Assembly (NCBI RefSeq): GCF_028680575.1
Contig: NZ_JAPCKI010000023.1
Location: 1-64,000, forward strand
Source: Acidovorax benzenivorans
Lineage (GTDB): Bacteria; Pseudomonadota; Gammaproteobacteria; Burkholderiales; Burkholderiaceae_C
DNA: 64,000 nucleotides
Direction: 5' to 3'
Position numbers and translations under genes: made by a program. Shown here one piece after another: positions 26,299 to 36,049 of the stretch (positions are counted from its first letter, which is position 1; each line of letters opens with the position of its first letter). The notes beneath the pieces are model-generated. The model was not told where the DNA came from. It did no database searches and saw only the letters and a list, made by a program, of their open reading frames with translations.

Positions 26299-27465
26299 TC
26301 AATCAGGAATGACCTCGAAGACGATGAACTGATTGGCTTGCGTATTTGCCGTGAAATTGTTGTCTGCCGCCAGCACGATGGTTCGGTGGCCGTTTGGCAA
26401 TGTCTTTCCCCAGGTGATGGCCTCAATGTTGTCAAGCTTCACACCTTGGTAGTTGATGGGCATCTCCAGCAGCAGTTTGCGAGTCATGGGCGTATGGGTC
26501 GCCGCGCCCGCAAGGCTCGCCATGTTGGACACATTAGTCGTGCTATCGGTGATCTCGGTCAGGACAAGGCGGATGGTGTTCCCGATACCAGAAGCAAAGG
26601 CTCGCTCCACCGCGATGAACTTCTTGTTGCCAATGGCCAAGAAATCCGACAAGCCATTGTCCGGGCCGAAGGGAGCTCCGGCAGGCGCATCTACGGGAAT
26701 CTTCGGTAGCTGGTAGGCGTACTGCGCATTGGCCGATCCGGTTGCTGGATCCAGGGCCGTCACGCGTACGACACTGCCAGCCTGTACGGTCGTGAGCGGT
26801 CCATCCTGGATCAGCGCGTCTTCATTGGCAACGAATACCGTGCCGTCGGGCGCCACGGTCAGGGCCTCGAAGAGCTTGTTGCTGCGTGCGCCCGTTGTGG
26901 TGGTGTCTGCGTAGTTGTAGATTGTCGGCAGCTTGAACTCTCGCACGAACTTGCCCGACGTGGTCATTTCCCGAACGAAGGGCTGGAACAACGTTGTGAC
27001 CGTAGTGCCCCAGTTGCCCTCGGACGACCAGTACAAGTTGCCGTTGGGCGCTAGGCGGATGGCCTCCGGGTCCACCGTGCGCGCTGATGCGGGGAAAGAG
27101 GTTCCGTCCTCGCGCTGCATAAAGGTCTGGCGATTGACCTTGACGGTCACTGGACCAGTAGCGGCGTAGTCGATGGACAGGTTGTAAAAGCGGGGCGTGC
27201 CGCGTTCTCCGCCCCGGTCGTCCGAGATAGCCCAGTAGCTTCCGTCAGAGGCTTGATCCAGTCCCGAGATACCGCCAAGCTCCACGCCCTCGAAAAGGGT
27301 TCCAGTGGGGATGGACGCTGCCCCGACCAACTTGAGCGACGCGACGCGGGATTCACTGGCGTTGTCATCGTCATTGCCGCCGCAAGCAACCAGCGCGGCC
27401 GTCAGTGCGGCCAGAGTAAAACCGGTGGCTAAGCGGCGCCAGAAGGAGTTGAGTGCGAAGTCCAT
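26299..27465 (-). CDS. Phytase-like esterase lipoprotein (PF13449-type)
   Basis: A 388-residue lipoprotein with signal and lipobox (LVACGG, about residue 27) followed by an Asp-rich linker. The body is a beta-propeller of the 'esterase-like activity of phytase' family, visible in GGISGLDQASDGSYWAISDD, VDPEAIRLAPNGNLYWSSEG, KLFEALTVAPDGTVFVANED and DNIEAITWG. Members hydrolyse phosphate esters or act as secreted esterases. ATG 27465 places the signal at the N terminus. Proximity to the phosphoesterase operon hints at phosphorus scavenging, but it is a separate transcription unit. Confidence 0.72.
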   Translation of the reverse strand: MDFALNSFWRRLATGFTLAALTAALVACGGNDDDNASESRVASLKLVGAASIPTGTLFEGVELGGISGLDQASDGSYWAISDDRGGERGTPRFYNLSIDYAATGPVTVKVNRQTFMQREDGTSFPASARTVDPEAIRLAPNGNLYWSSEGNWGTTVTTLFQPFVREMTTSGKFVREFKLPTIYNYADTTTTGARSNKLFEALTVAPDGTVFVANEDALIQDGPLTTVQAGSVVRVTALDPATGSANAQYAYQLPKIPVDAPAGAPFGPDNGLSDFLAIGNKKFIAVERAFASGIGNTIRLVLTEITDSTTNVSNMASLAGAATHTPMTRKLLLEMPINYQGVKLDNIEAITWGKTLPNGHRTIVLAADNNFTANTQANQFIVFEVIPD

Positions 27466-28396
27466 GCTGAATGTCTTTCTGCTGTAGTGAAGAAAGCACG
27501 GGAGCATGGGCGGTGACTGCGTCAAGGGCGTGACATGCCGGGCATAGAGCGACCGTCGCGACCAATATCTAGAGGGCGGCTTCAGGCTGATCTAAGTCAT
27601 TCACAGTCCAGCGTCTGAACGACAGCAAGTGCCAACACCGGTCGTTAGGTGCACCCGTGCCGCACGATCGACGTGACGCATGTGGAGATTTTGTAATAGT
27701 GCGGGGGGTAAGGTGAGCCGGTTCGTTGTCGGAGGCTAGGTCCGTTGGCGATTTTCAACTACCGCATGAGCGAGTTCGCGGTTAACTCGAAGTGCTCCTG
27801 CATGTTCGACTCCGCCGCATGGCCATCTTCCCCAAAGACCAGTTGTGTCACATTGAAGCCACGGGCGGTCATCTGGGATAGCTTTCGGTAACGTGTTCTG
27901 GACAACCCCGCATAGAGGCAGGCGCGGCGCTCGCCGATGGCCAACTGCTCGACCAATCGGGCGGCCGCCTCACGCCTAGCCCCGGGGTCAGGGCTTTACC
28001 TCGAAGCCACCTTCAACGCCTCGATGTTCAGATGGGCCTCGGCCAGCAGCTTTTTTAGCTTGGCGTTCTCTGATTCGATCTCGCGCATCCTGGTAGCCTC
28101 CCTGATCAGCATGTCGCCGACCTTGGCGCGCCGCTTGTAGAAGGTGGCGTCACTGAAGCAGCCCCGCCAGCAAGGCTCCTTCACCGCCGTCCCACCATCG
28201 GCCTGCTGGAGAAATCCGATGATCTATTCGCCGGTGAATTTGCTCTTCTGCATGTCCGTTTTTCCCCTAAAGACGGGCTCAGCATACTTTCACATGGCGC
28301 GCAATATAGGGGACAAGTCAAATCGCTCCAGCCCTGGCGATGCATACAGTTTGCCTTTTCGGAGTGGCTAGACTGGAAGTGAGGCCTGCTGGCGAC
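27466..28396. other. Gap holding a decayed IS3-type element
   Basis: Apart from the transposase remnants at about 27880-28253 described separately, no gene is supported. I could not find clear terminal inverted repeats of the element or target-site duplications by eye. Confidence 0.45.
27880..28253 (-). pseudogene. IS3-family transposase remnant (orfA with stop, orfB stub)
   Basis: The minus strand opens MQKSKFTGE at 28253, then a TAG at 28224-28226 where CAG (Gln) is expected. The frame continues as IIGFLQQADGG and the ATFYKRRAKVGDM and ENAKLKKLLAEAHL segments, which match the helix-turn-helix and leucine zipper of IS3-family OrfA. A further frame encodes LVEQLAIGERRACLYAGLS, the usual start of OrfB, after which homology is lost. 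The element is dead by point mutation and deletion. Confidence 0.7.
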
Positions 28397-29380
28397 TCAA
28401 GCATCGGCCGTGAAACCGATGGATTTGACGATGGGGCCCCAACGCTCCAGATCGGCCTTCAAGGCTGCCGCGAGTTCTTCAGACGAAGAGGCACGGACTT
28501 CGAGGCCCATGGCGGCGAGTCCGTCCACCACTTCTTTCGCCCCAAGCGCCGTGCGGATTTCAGCGTTGGCCTGGTTGACCACTGCCGCGCTGGCCTTGCC
28601 GGGCAGGAAGAAGCCGTGCCATTCGCCGTAGACCAGCGACTTGTATCCTTGCTCAGCCAGGGTGGCAACTTGCGGGACGAACTTGCTGCGCGTGGCGCCG
28701 CTGGTCGCCAGGATGCGCAGCTTGCCGCCGGGCAGATGGGGCAGAAATTCGCCCACGGGCGCGGACACGGCGGCAATCTGTCCGCCCACCAGGTCCATGA
28801 TGGCTGGCTGCGTACCACGGAAGCCGATGTGGCGAAGGTCCACCTTGCCCGCACGTCCGATCAGTACGCCGACGAAGTGGGGGACGGAACCGGGCGCGGG
28901 AGAGCCGAAGTTCGCCTGTGTCGGATTGGCATTGCACCAGGCCAGGAACTCAGGGACTGTGGTGACGGAGGCGGGAACCAGGGGGCCCACGGCAAAACCC
29001 ATGTCCACCTGCACGGCCGTCGAGACTGGCGTCAGATCCACCAGCGGGTCGTAGGGCAGCTTCTTGTAGGTATGGGGGTAGATGCCGAGCATCGACATCG
29101 GCGTCACCAGCAGGGTGCTGCCATCGGCGGGCGATGCCTTCAGTGCGGAGATCGCGATTTGCCCGCCAGCACCCGGGCGGTTGTCAACGATGACCGCCTT
29201 GGCATAGGTGCCGGTAAGGCGAGCGGCGACTCGGCGGGCTTCCGTGTCGATCGTTCCGCCGGGGGCAAAGCCGGCAATGATCTTGGCGCTCTCCAGCGTG
29301 TTTGCGCGGGCCGCGAAAGGTACGGCGGTGGCGGCCAGGCCCCATGCCATCTGCGAGATGAGTTGTCGACGTGTTTGCAT
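28397..29380 (-). CDS. Bug/TctC-family periplasmic binding protein of the meta-cleavage operon
   Basis: A 327-residue protein with signal peptide (MQTRRQLISQMAWGLAATAV, cleaved near ARA). Typical Bug features are GFAPGGTIDTEARRVA, VDNRPGAGGQIA and PADGSTLLVTP. ATG 29380 follows AAGGAGA. It lies 40 bases after the FAH-family gene and is the last gene of the operon. Bug proteins capture carboxylates, so it may bind the aromatic acid degraded here. No TctAB membrane partners are adjacent. Confidence 0.82.
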   Translation of the reverse strand: MQTRRQLISQMAWGLAATAVPFAARANTLESAKIIAGFAPGGTIDTEARRVAARLTGTYAKAVIVDNRPGAGGQIAISALKASPADGSTLLVTPMSMLGIYPHTYKKLPYDPLVDLTPVSTAVQVDMGFAVGPLVPASVTTVPEFLAWCNANPTQANFGSPAPGSVPHFVGVLIGRAGKVDLRHIGFRGTQPAIMDLVGGQIAAVSAPVGEFLPHLPGGKLRILATSGATRSKFVPQVATLAEQGYKSLVYGEWHGFFLPGKASAAVVNQANAEIRTALGAKEVVDGLAAMGLEVRASSSEELAAALKADLERWGPIVKSIGFTADA

Positions 29381-29420
29381 TGGATATGTCTCCTTGTGTT
29401 GATCTTTGAGTGGCAAGGGC

Positions 29421-30374
29421 TCAGCCCTTCTTGCTCTTTCTGGCGTCGGCAAGGTTCTGCTTGAAGCGGTCGGGCACGCGCTCGTCGAATCCCAGCGCCA
29501 CGCGTCGGACCTCTGCCGTATCGGTGGGTTGATGCCCCACGCCCAGGGCGCTGGCGCGGGGAGCAGCAATTTCCACCACCGTTCCGGCCACGCGGCCCAG
29601 ACCGGTGATCTCGCACTCGACGACATCGCCGGGGTCTACGGACCGCGAGTGGCAAGGGGTTCCCATCAGGATCACGTCGCCCGCCACCAGCGTGATGTGG
29701 CGCGCCAGATCGGCGATCACGTAGTGGGGACCCCAGATGGTTTCGTCGCCGATGTGGGCCTCCTGCACGACCAGGCCGTTCACATACGTCCGCAGGGTCT
29801 GCTCAAACAGGTTGACCCCACGCACCAGTCCGGGGCCGATGGGTAACAACGTGTCCGCACCCTTCACGCGCAGCATCGAGCCCTGGTCGGTATCGCGAAA
29901 GTTCTGCAGGCCCATGTCGAGCGCGGGGCAGAAACCCTCGATGTAATCCCACGCCTCGTCGGGCGTGACATTGCGGCAGGTCTTGCCAATCACCACTGCA
30001 TATTCGCCTTCGTAGTTCAGGTACTGGCAATCGGCTGGCTTGAGGATTTGCCCGCCATGCCCGTTCAGCGACGTGGGCGGTTTGGTGAAATACGTAGGGG
30101 ACTCTGTTGGCTTGCTTTTCTGGCGTGTTTCGTAGCTGCGCGAGCTGTACGAGATATGTACGGCAATGATCTTGCTGGGGTTGACGGGTGGCAGGTAGGT
30201 CAGCGTCTGGGCGTCCAGCACCCGGCCGTCGTCCAGCTGCAAGCGGCCAGCGTCAGCGCCACCCTCGATCAGGGTTCCCCAGAATGCGCTGCCGCCCACC
30301 AGAGCGCGACGGCGCTCCACCCGGGGGCCGCGCATGACAGCGGGGAGCTCAGAGATGGGAAACTCGAAATTCAT
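29421..30374 (-). CDS. hpaG: FAH-family isomerase/decarboxylase of homoprotocatechuate pathway (HpaG-like)
   Basis: A 317-residue fumarylacetoacetate-hydrolase superfamily enzyme. Metal-binding acidic residues appear in YEGEYAVVIGK and DMGLQNFRDTDQG, and the C-terminal lid in ILMGTPCHSR. In homoprotocatechuate degradation HpaG isomerises and decarboxylates 5-carboxymethyl-2-oxo-hex-3-ene-1,6-dioate. The operon supplies the preceding and following enzymes, which supports this role over maleylpyruvate or acylpyruvate hydrolysis. ATG 30374 begins the conserved N terminus; the ribosome site is weak. It lies 40 bases after the dioxygenase. Confidence 0.75.
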   Translation of the reverse strand: MNFEFPISELPAVMRGPRVERRRALVGGSAFWGTLIEGGADAGRLQLDDGRVLDAQTLTYLPPVNPSKIIAVHISYSSRSYETRQKSKPTESPTYFTKPPTSLNGHGGQILKPADCQYLNYEGEYAVVIGKTCRNVTPDEAWDYIEGFCPALDMGLQNFRDTDQGSMLRVKGADTLLPIGPGLVRGVNLFEQTLRTYVNGLVVQEAHIGDETIWGPHYVIADLARHITLVAGDVILMGTPCHSRSVDPGDVVECEITGLGRVAGTVVEIAAPRASALGVGHQPTDTAEVRRVALGFDERVPDRFKQNLADARKSKKG

Positions 30375-30414
30375 GGTGCTCAATCTGTCGGAGGTGTTGA
30401 AGGGTCTCGATGCA

Positions 30415-31335
30415 TCAGGCGGCAGCAAGCTGGCCCGCAGCGCCGGAGTTGCCCTGGCTGGCTGTCTCGGAGACATCGAACCAGACGTGGATGTTTCCGG
30501 TGCCGCGTGCGTTTTCGTAGGCTGAAAGGGGCTCGCCTTTGGCCCGGCAGGTCGCACCGCCCATGGCTCCGAGCATCTGCAGGTAGTGCGCTCCAAACGC
30601 TTCCCATGGCTTGCGACGGTAGTCGTCGTCCCAGCGCGCGAGGATCTCGTCGTGGCGCCCCTGGCGCATGAGTTCAATGGCCGCCTTGTCGCTTTCAATG
30701 TTCTCGGGACGAGACACATTGCTTTCGTGGAAGATGCGCGGGTGGTTCGGGCGCCAATCAATGCCGTTGAACTTGTGGCTCAGCGCTCCTGAGGCGAGCA
30801 GCACCACATTGAGGTCGCTGCGGCGAATGGCTTCGCCGATGTCTTCGCCCGATTGGAGGAACTGAGGCCACTCGCAGTTCTGGCAGGAGCTGACGGTCAG
30901 CACCGGGGTCTTGCTCAGTTCCAGGTGCAGGTGCTTGACCAGGTTGATCGTTGCGTACTGCTTTCCCAGTTCTGGATGGCGGATGTTGCGCACGTAACCT
31001 TTCCGTTCCCGCGAAACAGCCTCCACCTGGACGGCGAGGTCAGGGCAGCCCAGGTAGCTGTAGGGAACGCCATGCAGATACCAAGGCATTTCGTCTGAGA
31101 TATAGCTACCTTCGAACTTCTCGCCCCCATCCACCAGGTGGTAACCGGTGGTGAACCAGTGCGAATCGAAGATCAGGATTGCATCTGGCTTGGCGGCCTT
31201 GATTCGTTCCCGAAGGCAGGCATAGCCCGATATCAGATCGGAGTCCGAACCCGCGCCTTGCAACACGCGAAACTCTTCGCACTGCATCAAGCCAGGGTGG
31301 TGGGAAACAATGGCAGCGCCGAGAATTTTGCCCAT
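30415..31335 (-). CDS. hpaD: LigB-type extradiol dioxygenase (divergent HpaD)
   Basis: A 306-residue class III extradiol dioxygenase. The Fe(II) site region shows SHHPG near residue 12 and IFDSHWF near residue 57, and the catalytic segment LLASGALSHKFNG around residue 180. The C terminus (GNIHVWFDVSE plus an Ala-rich tail) differs from E. coli HpaD, which ends with a SSGTGQV-type motif. A remnant of a more E. coli-like HpaD lies at 36.9-37.4 kb. The predicted reaction is ring cleavage of 3,4-dihydroxyphenylacetate or a close catechol; the exact substrate is uncertain. Confidence 0.78.
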   Translation of the reverse strand: MGKILGAAIVSHHPGLMQCEEFRVLQGAGSDSDLISGYACLRERIKAAKPDAILIFDSHWFTTGYHLVDGGEKFEGSYISDEMPWYLHGVPYSYLGCPDLAVQVEAVSRERKGYVRNIRHPELGKQYATINLVKHLHLELSKTPVLTVSSCQNCEWPQFLQSGEDIGEAIRRSDLNVVLLASGALSHKFNGIDWRPNHPRIFHESNVSRPENIESDKAAIELMRQGRHDEILARWDDDYRRKPWEAFGAHYLQMLGAMGGATCRAKGEPLSAYENARGTGNIHVWFDVSETASQGNSGAAGQLAAA

Positions 31336-31379
31336 AGGAGTACCTTTGTGTGATTAGTCAGATGAGAGGATGGGCCGAC

Positions 31380-32855
31380 TCAGCGGTGGCTGAAACTGGC
31401 CTTGAAGGGCTTCTTAGGCACTACGATGTCCTTGACATCGCAGAAGAACTCGAAGCTCCACTCGCCGCCTTCCCGGCCCACCCCTGAGCGCTTGATGCCG
31501 CCAAACGGCGCCGCCAGATCGCGGATGCCGAAGCTGTTGACCCAGATGAAGCCGGTGCGCACTCGCCCGGCCACGGCCACGGCGTGTCCCTGCTCGCCGT
31601 AGCAAACGCCCCCGAGGCCGTAGTCGGTGCTGTTCGCCATCTCGATGGCTTCTTCGTCGGAGCTGAATGTCTGCAGCGTGAGCACCGGCCCGAACACCTC
31701 GTTCTGCACGATCTCGTCGTCCTGACGCAGGTCGGTCAGCATGGTGGGCTGGTAGTACTGCGCGCCGAATGGATGGCGAGCACCTCCCCACAGCACGCGC
31801 GCCCCCCCGGCCACGGCCCGCTCCACAAACGCGCCGACACGTTCCAACTGCCGGGGATGAATCAGCGGCCCCACTTCTGTCGCTTCTTCGCGCGGGTCGC
31901 CAATGTTGAGCTTCTCCACATGGCCGCGCAGAGCCTCGATGTAGCGGTCGGCGATCTTCTGATGCACCAGGAAGCGGGTACCTGCGAGGCACACCTGGCC
32001 AGCGTTTCGGTACATGAGAGCCCCGGTGGCTGCAGCGCTGTCGATATCGGCGTCTTCCAGCACTATGAAGGCGCTTTTGCCGCCCAGCTCCAGACTGCAA
32101 GGCACCAAGTTGGCACCTGCGGCCCCGGCGATCCACTTGGCGGTCGGCACCGAGCCCGTGAACGAGATACGGGCAAGGCGCGGGTCGCTGACCAGCTTGG
32201 CGCCGGTCTTTGCACCGCTTCCCTGTACCACGTTGAAAACGCCGGGGGGCAGGCCCGCAGCGTGGGCGGCATCGGCCAGCAGCGAACAAGTCAAGGGTGC
32301 CCACTCTGGTGGCTTGAGCACACAGGTGTTGCCTGACGCCAGGGCAGGCCCCAGCTTCCAGGTGGACAGCATGAGCGGTGCGTTCCAAGGGGTGATGATG
32401 GCGACGACCCCCGCAGGGTCGTGACGAACCAGGTGGGTGGCTTGCTCCGTTTCCAGCGTGCGGTCTTGCAGCCCCAGCGCATGTTCTGCAAACCACTTGA
32501 TGTTGAGCATGGCGCGTGGGACCACGCCGTGGCGCATGCGCGAGAGGAGAACCCCCGCGTCGTTGCTTTCCAACTGGCACAAGGCGTCTGCGCGCTTGCC
32601 GATTTCTTCAGCAAACCGGTCCAGATAGGGCTTGCGGCCCTTGGCGCCCAACGTTGCCCAGGCTGGAAATGCACGTTGCGCTGCCTGGATCGCTTGGGCC
32701 ACATGCTCGGCAAGTCCTTCCGACACGTGGCCCAGCACGTGCTGGTCAATCGGGCAATGCAGCTCGAAGGTTTCGGTGGAACCTATTCTTTGGCCATCGA
32801 TGTAGTGGTCTGGTGACACGGGGATGCCGGCCACGATCAGGGGTGCGCTATTCAT
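31380..32855 (-). CDS. hpaE: Aldehyde dehydrogenase, HpaE-like (carboxymethyl-hydroxymuconate semialdehyde)
   Basis: A 491-residue NAD(P)-dependent aldehyde dehydrogenase, about the length of HpaE. NAD-binding and catalytic motifs are visible: ITPWNAPLMLSTWK, FTGSVPTAKWIAG, catalytic Glu in LELGGKSAF and catalytic Cys in NAGQVCLAGTR. ATG 32855 is preferred; ATG 32867 is in frame. In the pathway it oxidises the ring-cleavage semialdehyde to the dicarboxylate that HpaG then converts. It lies between the FAD oxidase and the dioxygenase. Confidence 0.82.
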   Translation of the reverse strand: MNSAPLIVAGIPVSPDHYIDGQRIGSTETFELHCPIDQHVLGHVSEGLAEHVAQAIQAAQRAFPAWATLGAKGRKPYLDRFAEEIGKRADALCQLESNDAGVLLSRMRHGVVPRAMLNIKWFAEHALGLQDRTLETEQATHLVRHDPAGVVAIITPWNAPLMLSTWKLGPALASGNTCVLKPPEWAPLTCSLLADAAHAAGLPPGVFNVVQGSGAKTGAKLVSDPRLARISFTGSVPTAKWIAGAAGANLVPCSLELGGKSAFIVLEDADIDSAAATGALMYRNAGQVCLAGTRFLVHQKIADRYIEALRGHVEKLNIGDPREEATEVGPLIHPRQLERVGAFVERAVAGGARVLWGGARHPFGAQYYQPTMLTDLRQDDEIVQNEVFGPVLTLQTFSSDEEAIEMANSTDYGLGGVCYGEQGHAVAVAGRVRTGFIWVNSFGIRDLAAPFGGIKRSGVGREGGEWSFEFFCDVKDIVVPKKPFKASFSHR

Positions 32856-32892
32856 TGGGATTCCCATCCGGGTTGGAAAAAAGAGAAGACGA

Positions 32893-34302
32893 TCAGGGCA
32901 GCAACTTGCCGGGGTTGAGCAAGCCATGCGGATCGAGCGCGCTCTTGATGCGGCGCATCAGGTCGAGCTCCACCGGTGACTTGTAGCGAGCCGACTCGTC
33001 GCGCCGGAGCACGCCCAACCCGTGCTCCGCAGAGATGGAGCCGCCACGCGCATGCACGGCGTCGTGAACCAATCGATTCATCGCCGACTCAAGGGCCAGA
33101 AAATCGGCGGGGGAGTCGCCTTCGGCAGGAGACAGGTTGTAGTGCAGGTTTCCGTCGCCCAAATGGCCAAAGACAACAAGGCGGACCCCACTGGACTGCG
33201 CCCGGATGGCCGCATCCGTTGACTCGATGAATTCAGCAATGCGCGACGCAGGCAATGCAATGTCATGCTTAATGGTTTTGCCTTCAGCGCCTTGTGCCTC
33301 GGAGATGTTCTCGCGCAACGCCCACAGGGCCTGCAACTGCGACAAGCTGGAAGACAGCGCTGCGTCCGTGATCAGGGACTGGTCGAACGCAGCCTCCAGC
33401 AGCGACTCCATGCTGGATGTGGCCTGCGCGTCATCCAGCTCCCCTGAAAGCTCCATCAGCACGTACCACGGACTGCGTTCTTCGAACGGAATACGGCTTC
33501 CCGGAACATGCTTCTCGACCAGTTGAAGGCTGGTGCCGCTCATCAACTCGAAAGCGGTGAGCATGGCACCCAAGCGTGCCTGCGCAAAGGTCAGCAGCTC
33601 GACCGCTTGTGCGGGTGCAGGCACCGCCACGCATGCAACAACCTGGGACCTGGGCTGGGGGAAGAGCTTCAGGGTCGCTCCGGTGATGATGCCGAGCGTG
33701 CCTTCGCTACCGATGTACAGGTCGCGCAGGTCATAGCCAGTGTTGTCCTTGCGCAGGCCTCGCAGACCGTCCCACAGCTCACCCTCCGCGGTCACCACCT
33801 CCAGCCCCAGGCAAAGCTCGCGCGCGTTGCCGTAGCGGAGCACCTGCACGCCCCCTGCGTTGCTGGCCAGGTTGCCGCCGATCGTGCAGCTCCCCTCGGC
33901 GGCCAGGCTCAGCGGGAACATCCGGCCTTGTGCCTGTGCGGCCTCCTGGAGCGCCAGCAGCGTGACGCCCGCATCGACGGTGATGGTGTTGTTCTGGAGA
34001 TCGACGGAGCGGACGCTCTGGAGCCGGGAGAGCGACAGAACGACGGAGCGGCCCGAAGCGTCGGGCGTAGCCCCTCCGGACAATCCGGTGTTACCCCCTT
34101 GGGGTACCACCGGAATGCACCGCTCATGGCACCACCGCATGACGTGCGCTGCGTCCTGGGGGCCGTCGGGTTGCACTACGGCCAACGCAGTTCCCGTCCA
34201 TTTGCCACGCCAGTCCGTGAGGAACGGCGCCATCTCTTCAGCCTCCGTGAAGAGGCGTCCGGAAAATGCGGCCCGCAGAGCGGCGTGCAGCTCAGTAGCC
34301 AT
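32893..34302 (-). CDS. FAD-linked D-2-hydroxyacid dehydrogenase (GlcD/D2HGDH-like), copy 1
   Basis: A 469-residue flavoenzyme with an N-terminal PCMH-type FAD domain ([53 protein letters not shown]) and a C-terminal FAD-oxidase domain with [10 protein letters not shown] and EHGLG metal-binding His. The start overlaps the aldolase end by 11 bases, so the gene is co-translated. This enzyme is not part of the standard hpa pathway. It may oxidise an aryl-lactate or another D-2-hydroxyacid that feeds the pathway, or a side product. A paralogue lies at 40,206. Confidence 0.82.
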   Translation of the reverse strand: MATELHAALRAAFSGRLFTEAEEMAPFLTDWRGKWTGTALAVVQPDGPQDAAHVMRWCHERCIPVVPQGGNTGLSGGATPDASGRSVVLSLSRLQSVRSVDLQNNTITVDAGVTLLALQEAAQAQGRMFPLSLAAEGSCTIGGNLASNAGGVQVLRYGNARELCLGLEVVTAEGELWDGLRGLRKDNTGYDLRDLYIGSEGTLGIITGATLKLFPQPRSQVVACVAVPAPAQAVELLTFAQARLGAMLTAFELMSGTSLQLVEKHVPGSRIPFEERSPWYVLMELSGELDDAQATSSMESLLEAAFDQSLITDAALSSSLSQLQALWALRENISEAQGAEGKTIKHDIALPASRIAEFIESTDAAIRAQSSGVRLVVFGHLGDGNLHYNLSPAEGDSPADFLALESAMNRLVHDAVHARGGSISAEHGLGVLRRDESARYKSPVELDLMRRIKSALDPHGLLNPGKLLP

Positions 34303-35101
34303 TGCGCACCTCGGGGCTGGTAGGCACAAGGTCGTTGCGATAGCGTTGCAGCAAGGCCCGGGCGGCCTGCGAAAGCAGCGTCGTATCAACTCCGATGGCG
34401 ACAAACTGTGCACCGACCGAGGTGTAGTGGCGCGCCAAGGCCTCATCGGTGCACAGGATGCCAGCGGCCTTGCCGTGCGAGCGGACGGTCTGGATGGCCT
34501 TCTCGATAGCGGCCTTGACCTCGGGGTGCGATGGCTGCCCAAGATAGCCCATGGAAGCGGACAGATCGGCAGGGCCGATGAACACGCCGTCCACCCCTTC
34601 GACCTGCGCAATGGCATCCAGCTGCACGAGGGCATCCGCCGTCTCGACCTGGACCAGCAGGCAGATCCGGTCATTGGCCTCGTGCAGATAGTTGGGATAA
34701 CGGCTCCAGCGGGAGGACCGGGCCAGGCCGCTGCCCACACCGCGAATGCCCTGCGGCGGATAGCGCATGGCAGATGCCAGCGCGCTTGCGGCTTCTGCGG
34801 TCTCCACCATCGGGACCAGCAGGGTGCGTGCGCCGATCTCCAGCACTTGTTTGATGAGCGCGGGACCGCCGTGCGGAATGCGCACCACCGCTTCCGTGTC
34901 GTAGGGCTCCGCCGCCTGAAGTGCGCCCAGCATGGAACGCAGGTCGTTCGGGCCGTGCTCTCCGTCGATCAGCAGCCAGTCGTAACCGAGCCCTGCGCAC
35001 ACCTCCGTCGCATAGGGGTCTGCGAGACCGAGCCACAGGCCTGCAAGCTGGCGACTCGCCTGGAGCGCGTCCTTGAACGTATTGCGTGGCGTCTGGGTCA
35101 T
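34292..35101 (-). CDS. hpaI: HpcH/HpaI-family aldolase (4-hydroxy-2-oxoheptanedioate aldolase)
   Basis: A 269-residue class II aldolase. Conserved motifs are [21 protein letters not shown] with [25 protein letters not shown] and [18 protein letters not shown] 35101 is chosen because it overlaps the hydratase stop (ATGA). The enzyme cleaves 4-hydroxy-2-oxo-heptane-1,7-dioate to pyruvate and succinic semialdehyde, the last step of homoprotocatechuate meta-cleavage. Length matches HpaI. Confidence 0.85.
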   Translation of the reverse strand: MTQTPRNTFKDALQASRQLAGLWLGLADPYATEVCAGLGYDWLLIDGEHGPNDLRSMLGALQAAEPYDTEAVVRIPHGGPALIKQVLEIGARTLLVPMVETAEAASALASAMRYPPQGIRGVGSGLARSSRWSRYPNYLHEANDRICLLVQVETADALVQLDAIAQVEGVDGVFIGPADLSASMGYLGQPSHPEVKAAIEKAIQTVRSHGKAAGILCTDEALARHYTSVGAQFVAIGVDTTLLSQAARALLQRYRNDLVPTSPEVRNGY

Positions 35102-35904
35102 AAAAACCTCGCAGAGATCGAGCCCAGGGAACCGTAGTCCGCGTGGAACACATCGCCCACGGCACACGCGACAGGTCTCGTGAAAGAGCCACCCAGGACG
35201 ATTTCACCGGCTGCGAGCGATTGCCCATAGGGCGCGAGCCGGTTGGCCAGCCATGCGACACCGTTGGCGGGGTGGTTGAGCACGGCCGCCCCGAGGCCAG
35301 ACTCTTCAATCACTCCGTTCTTAAACAACAGGGCGCCGGCCCAACGCCAGTCCACTTCGTTCGGGCGCATGGGGCGGCCACCCAGGATGATTGCGCCATT
35401 GGCTGCGTTGTCCGCAATCGTGTCCAGCACCTTGCGCGGCGCGCGCGTGTGCCGGTCGAATTGCTCGATGCGCGCATCAATGAGCTCCAGCGCCGGGACA
35501 ACATAGTCGGTCGCGTTGAGAACATCGAACATGGTGATGCCCGGCCCTTTGAGGGGTTTGGACAGGATGAACGCGAATTCCACCTCCAAGCGAGGCAGGA
35601 TGAAGCGGTCAGTACGAATCTCCGATCCGTCAGCGATCAGCATGTCGTCAAGCAGAGTCCCATAGTCAGGCTCCGTGATCTGGGACGAGATCTGCATGGC
35701 CCGGGAGGTCAACCCGATCTTGTGGCCAATGACTTTGCGGCCGTCCTGTTTGCACAGTGCCATCCAGGCGCTCTGGATGGCATAGCTGTCTTCGATATCC
35801 ATGGTGGGTTGAAGACGCGAGAAGTGTTCAAGCTGGATGCGCGTACGCTGAGACTCGTGCAGCTGACGCGCCAGCGCGGTATGCAATGCGGGGCTGAGAT
35901 TCAC
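35098..35904 (-). CDS. hpaH: 2-oxo-hept-4-ene-1,7-dioate hydratase (HpaH)
   Basis: A 268-residue enzyme of the hydratase/decarboxylase branch of the FAH fold. Typical motifs are [39 protein letters not shown] and the Asn-rich [13 protein letters not shown]. HpaH adds water to 2-oxo-hept-4-ene-1,7-dioate to give the aldolase substrate. It is the first gene of the minus-strand operon, divergent from the LysR regulator across 145 bases, and coupled to hpaI. Confidence 0.87.
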   Translation of the reverse strand: MNLSPALHTALARQLHESQRTRIQLEHFSRLQPTMDIEDSYAIQSAWMALCKQDGRKVIGHKIGLTSRAMQISSQITEPDYGTLLDDMLIADGSEIRTDRFILPRLEVEFAFILSKPLKGPGITMFDVLNATDYVVPALELIDARIEQFDRHTRAPRKVLDTIADNAANGAIILGGRPMRPNEVDWRWAGALLFKNGVIEESGLGAAVLNHPANGVAWLANRLAPYGQSLAAGEIVLGGSFTRPVACAVGDVFHADYGSLGSISARFL

Positions 35905-35958
35905 GGTATGGGCCTGGTCGGTGCTGATGGCAGGCCCGGAGTATCTGGCTGCGAATTG

Positions 35959-35971
35959 CGATTGACAATCG
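35959..35971. promoter_or_regulatory. Palindrome in the hpa/LysR divergent promoter region
   Basis: CGATTGACAATCG is a perfect dyad around a single A. It contains a TTGACA (35962-35967) that could be a -35 box, with AATTAA 17 bases further on the plus strand. It lies in the 145-base gap between hpaH and the LysR-family gene, a normal place for a LysR-type binding site. Assignment to this regulator is inferred. Confidence 0.45.
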
Positions 35972-36049
35972 ACAAATAATGGTGAATTAATAAGTAAAAA
36001 TGGCTAATTGATTTGACCTGGTGCAAGGCGCAAGCTGCAAAATTCACGC

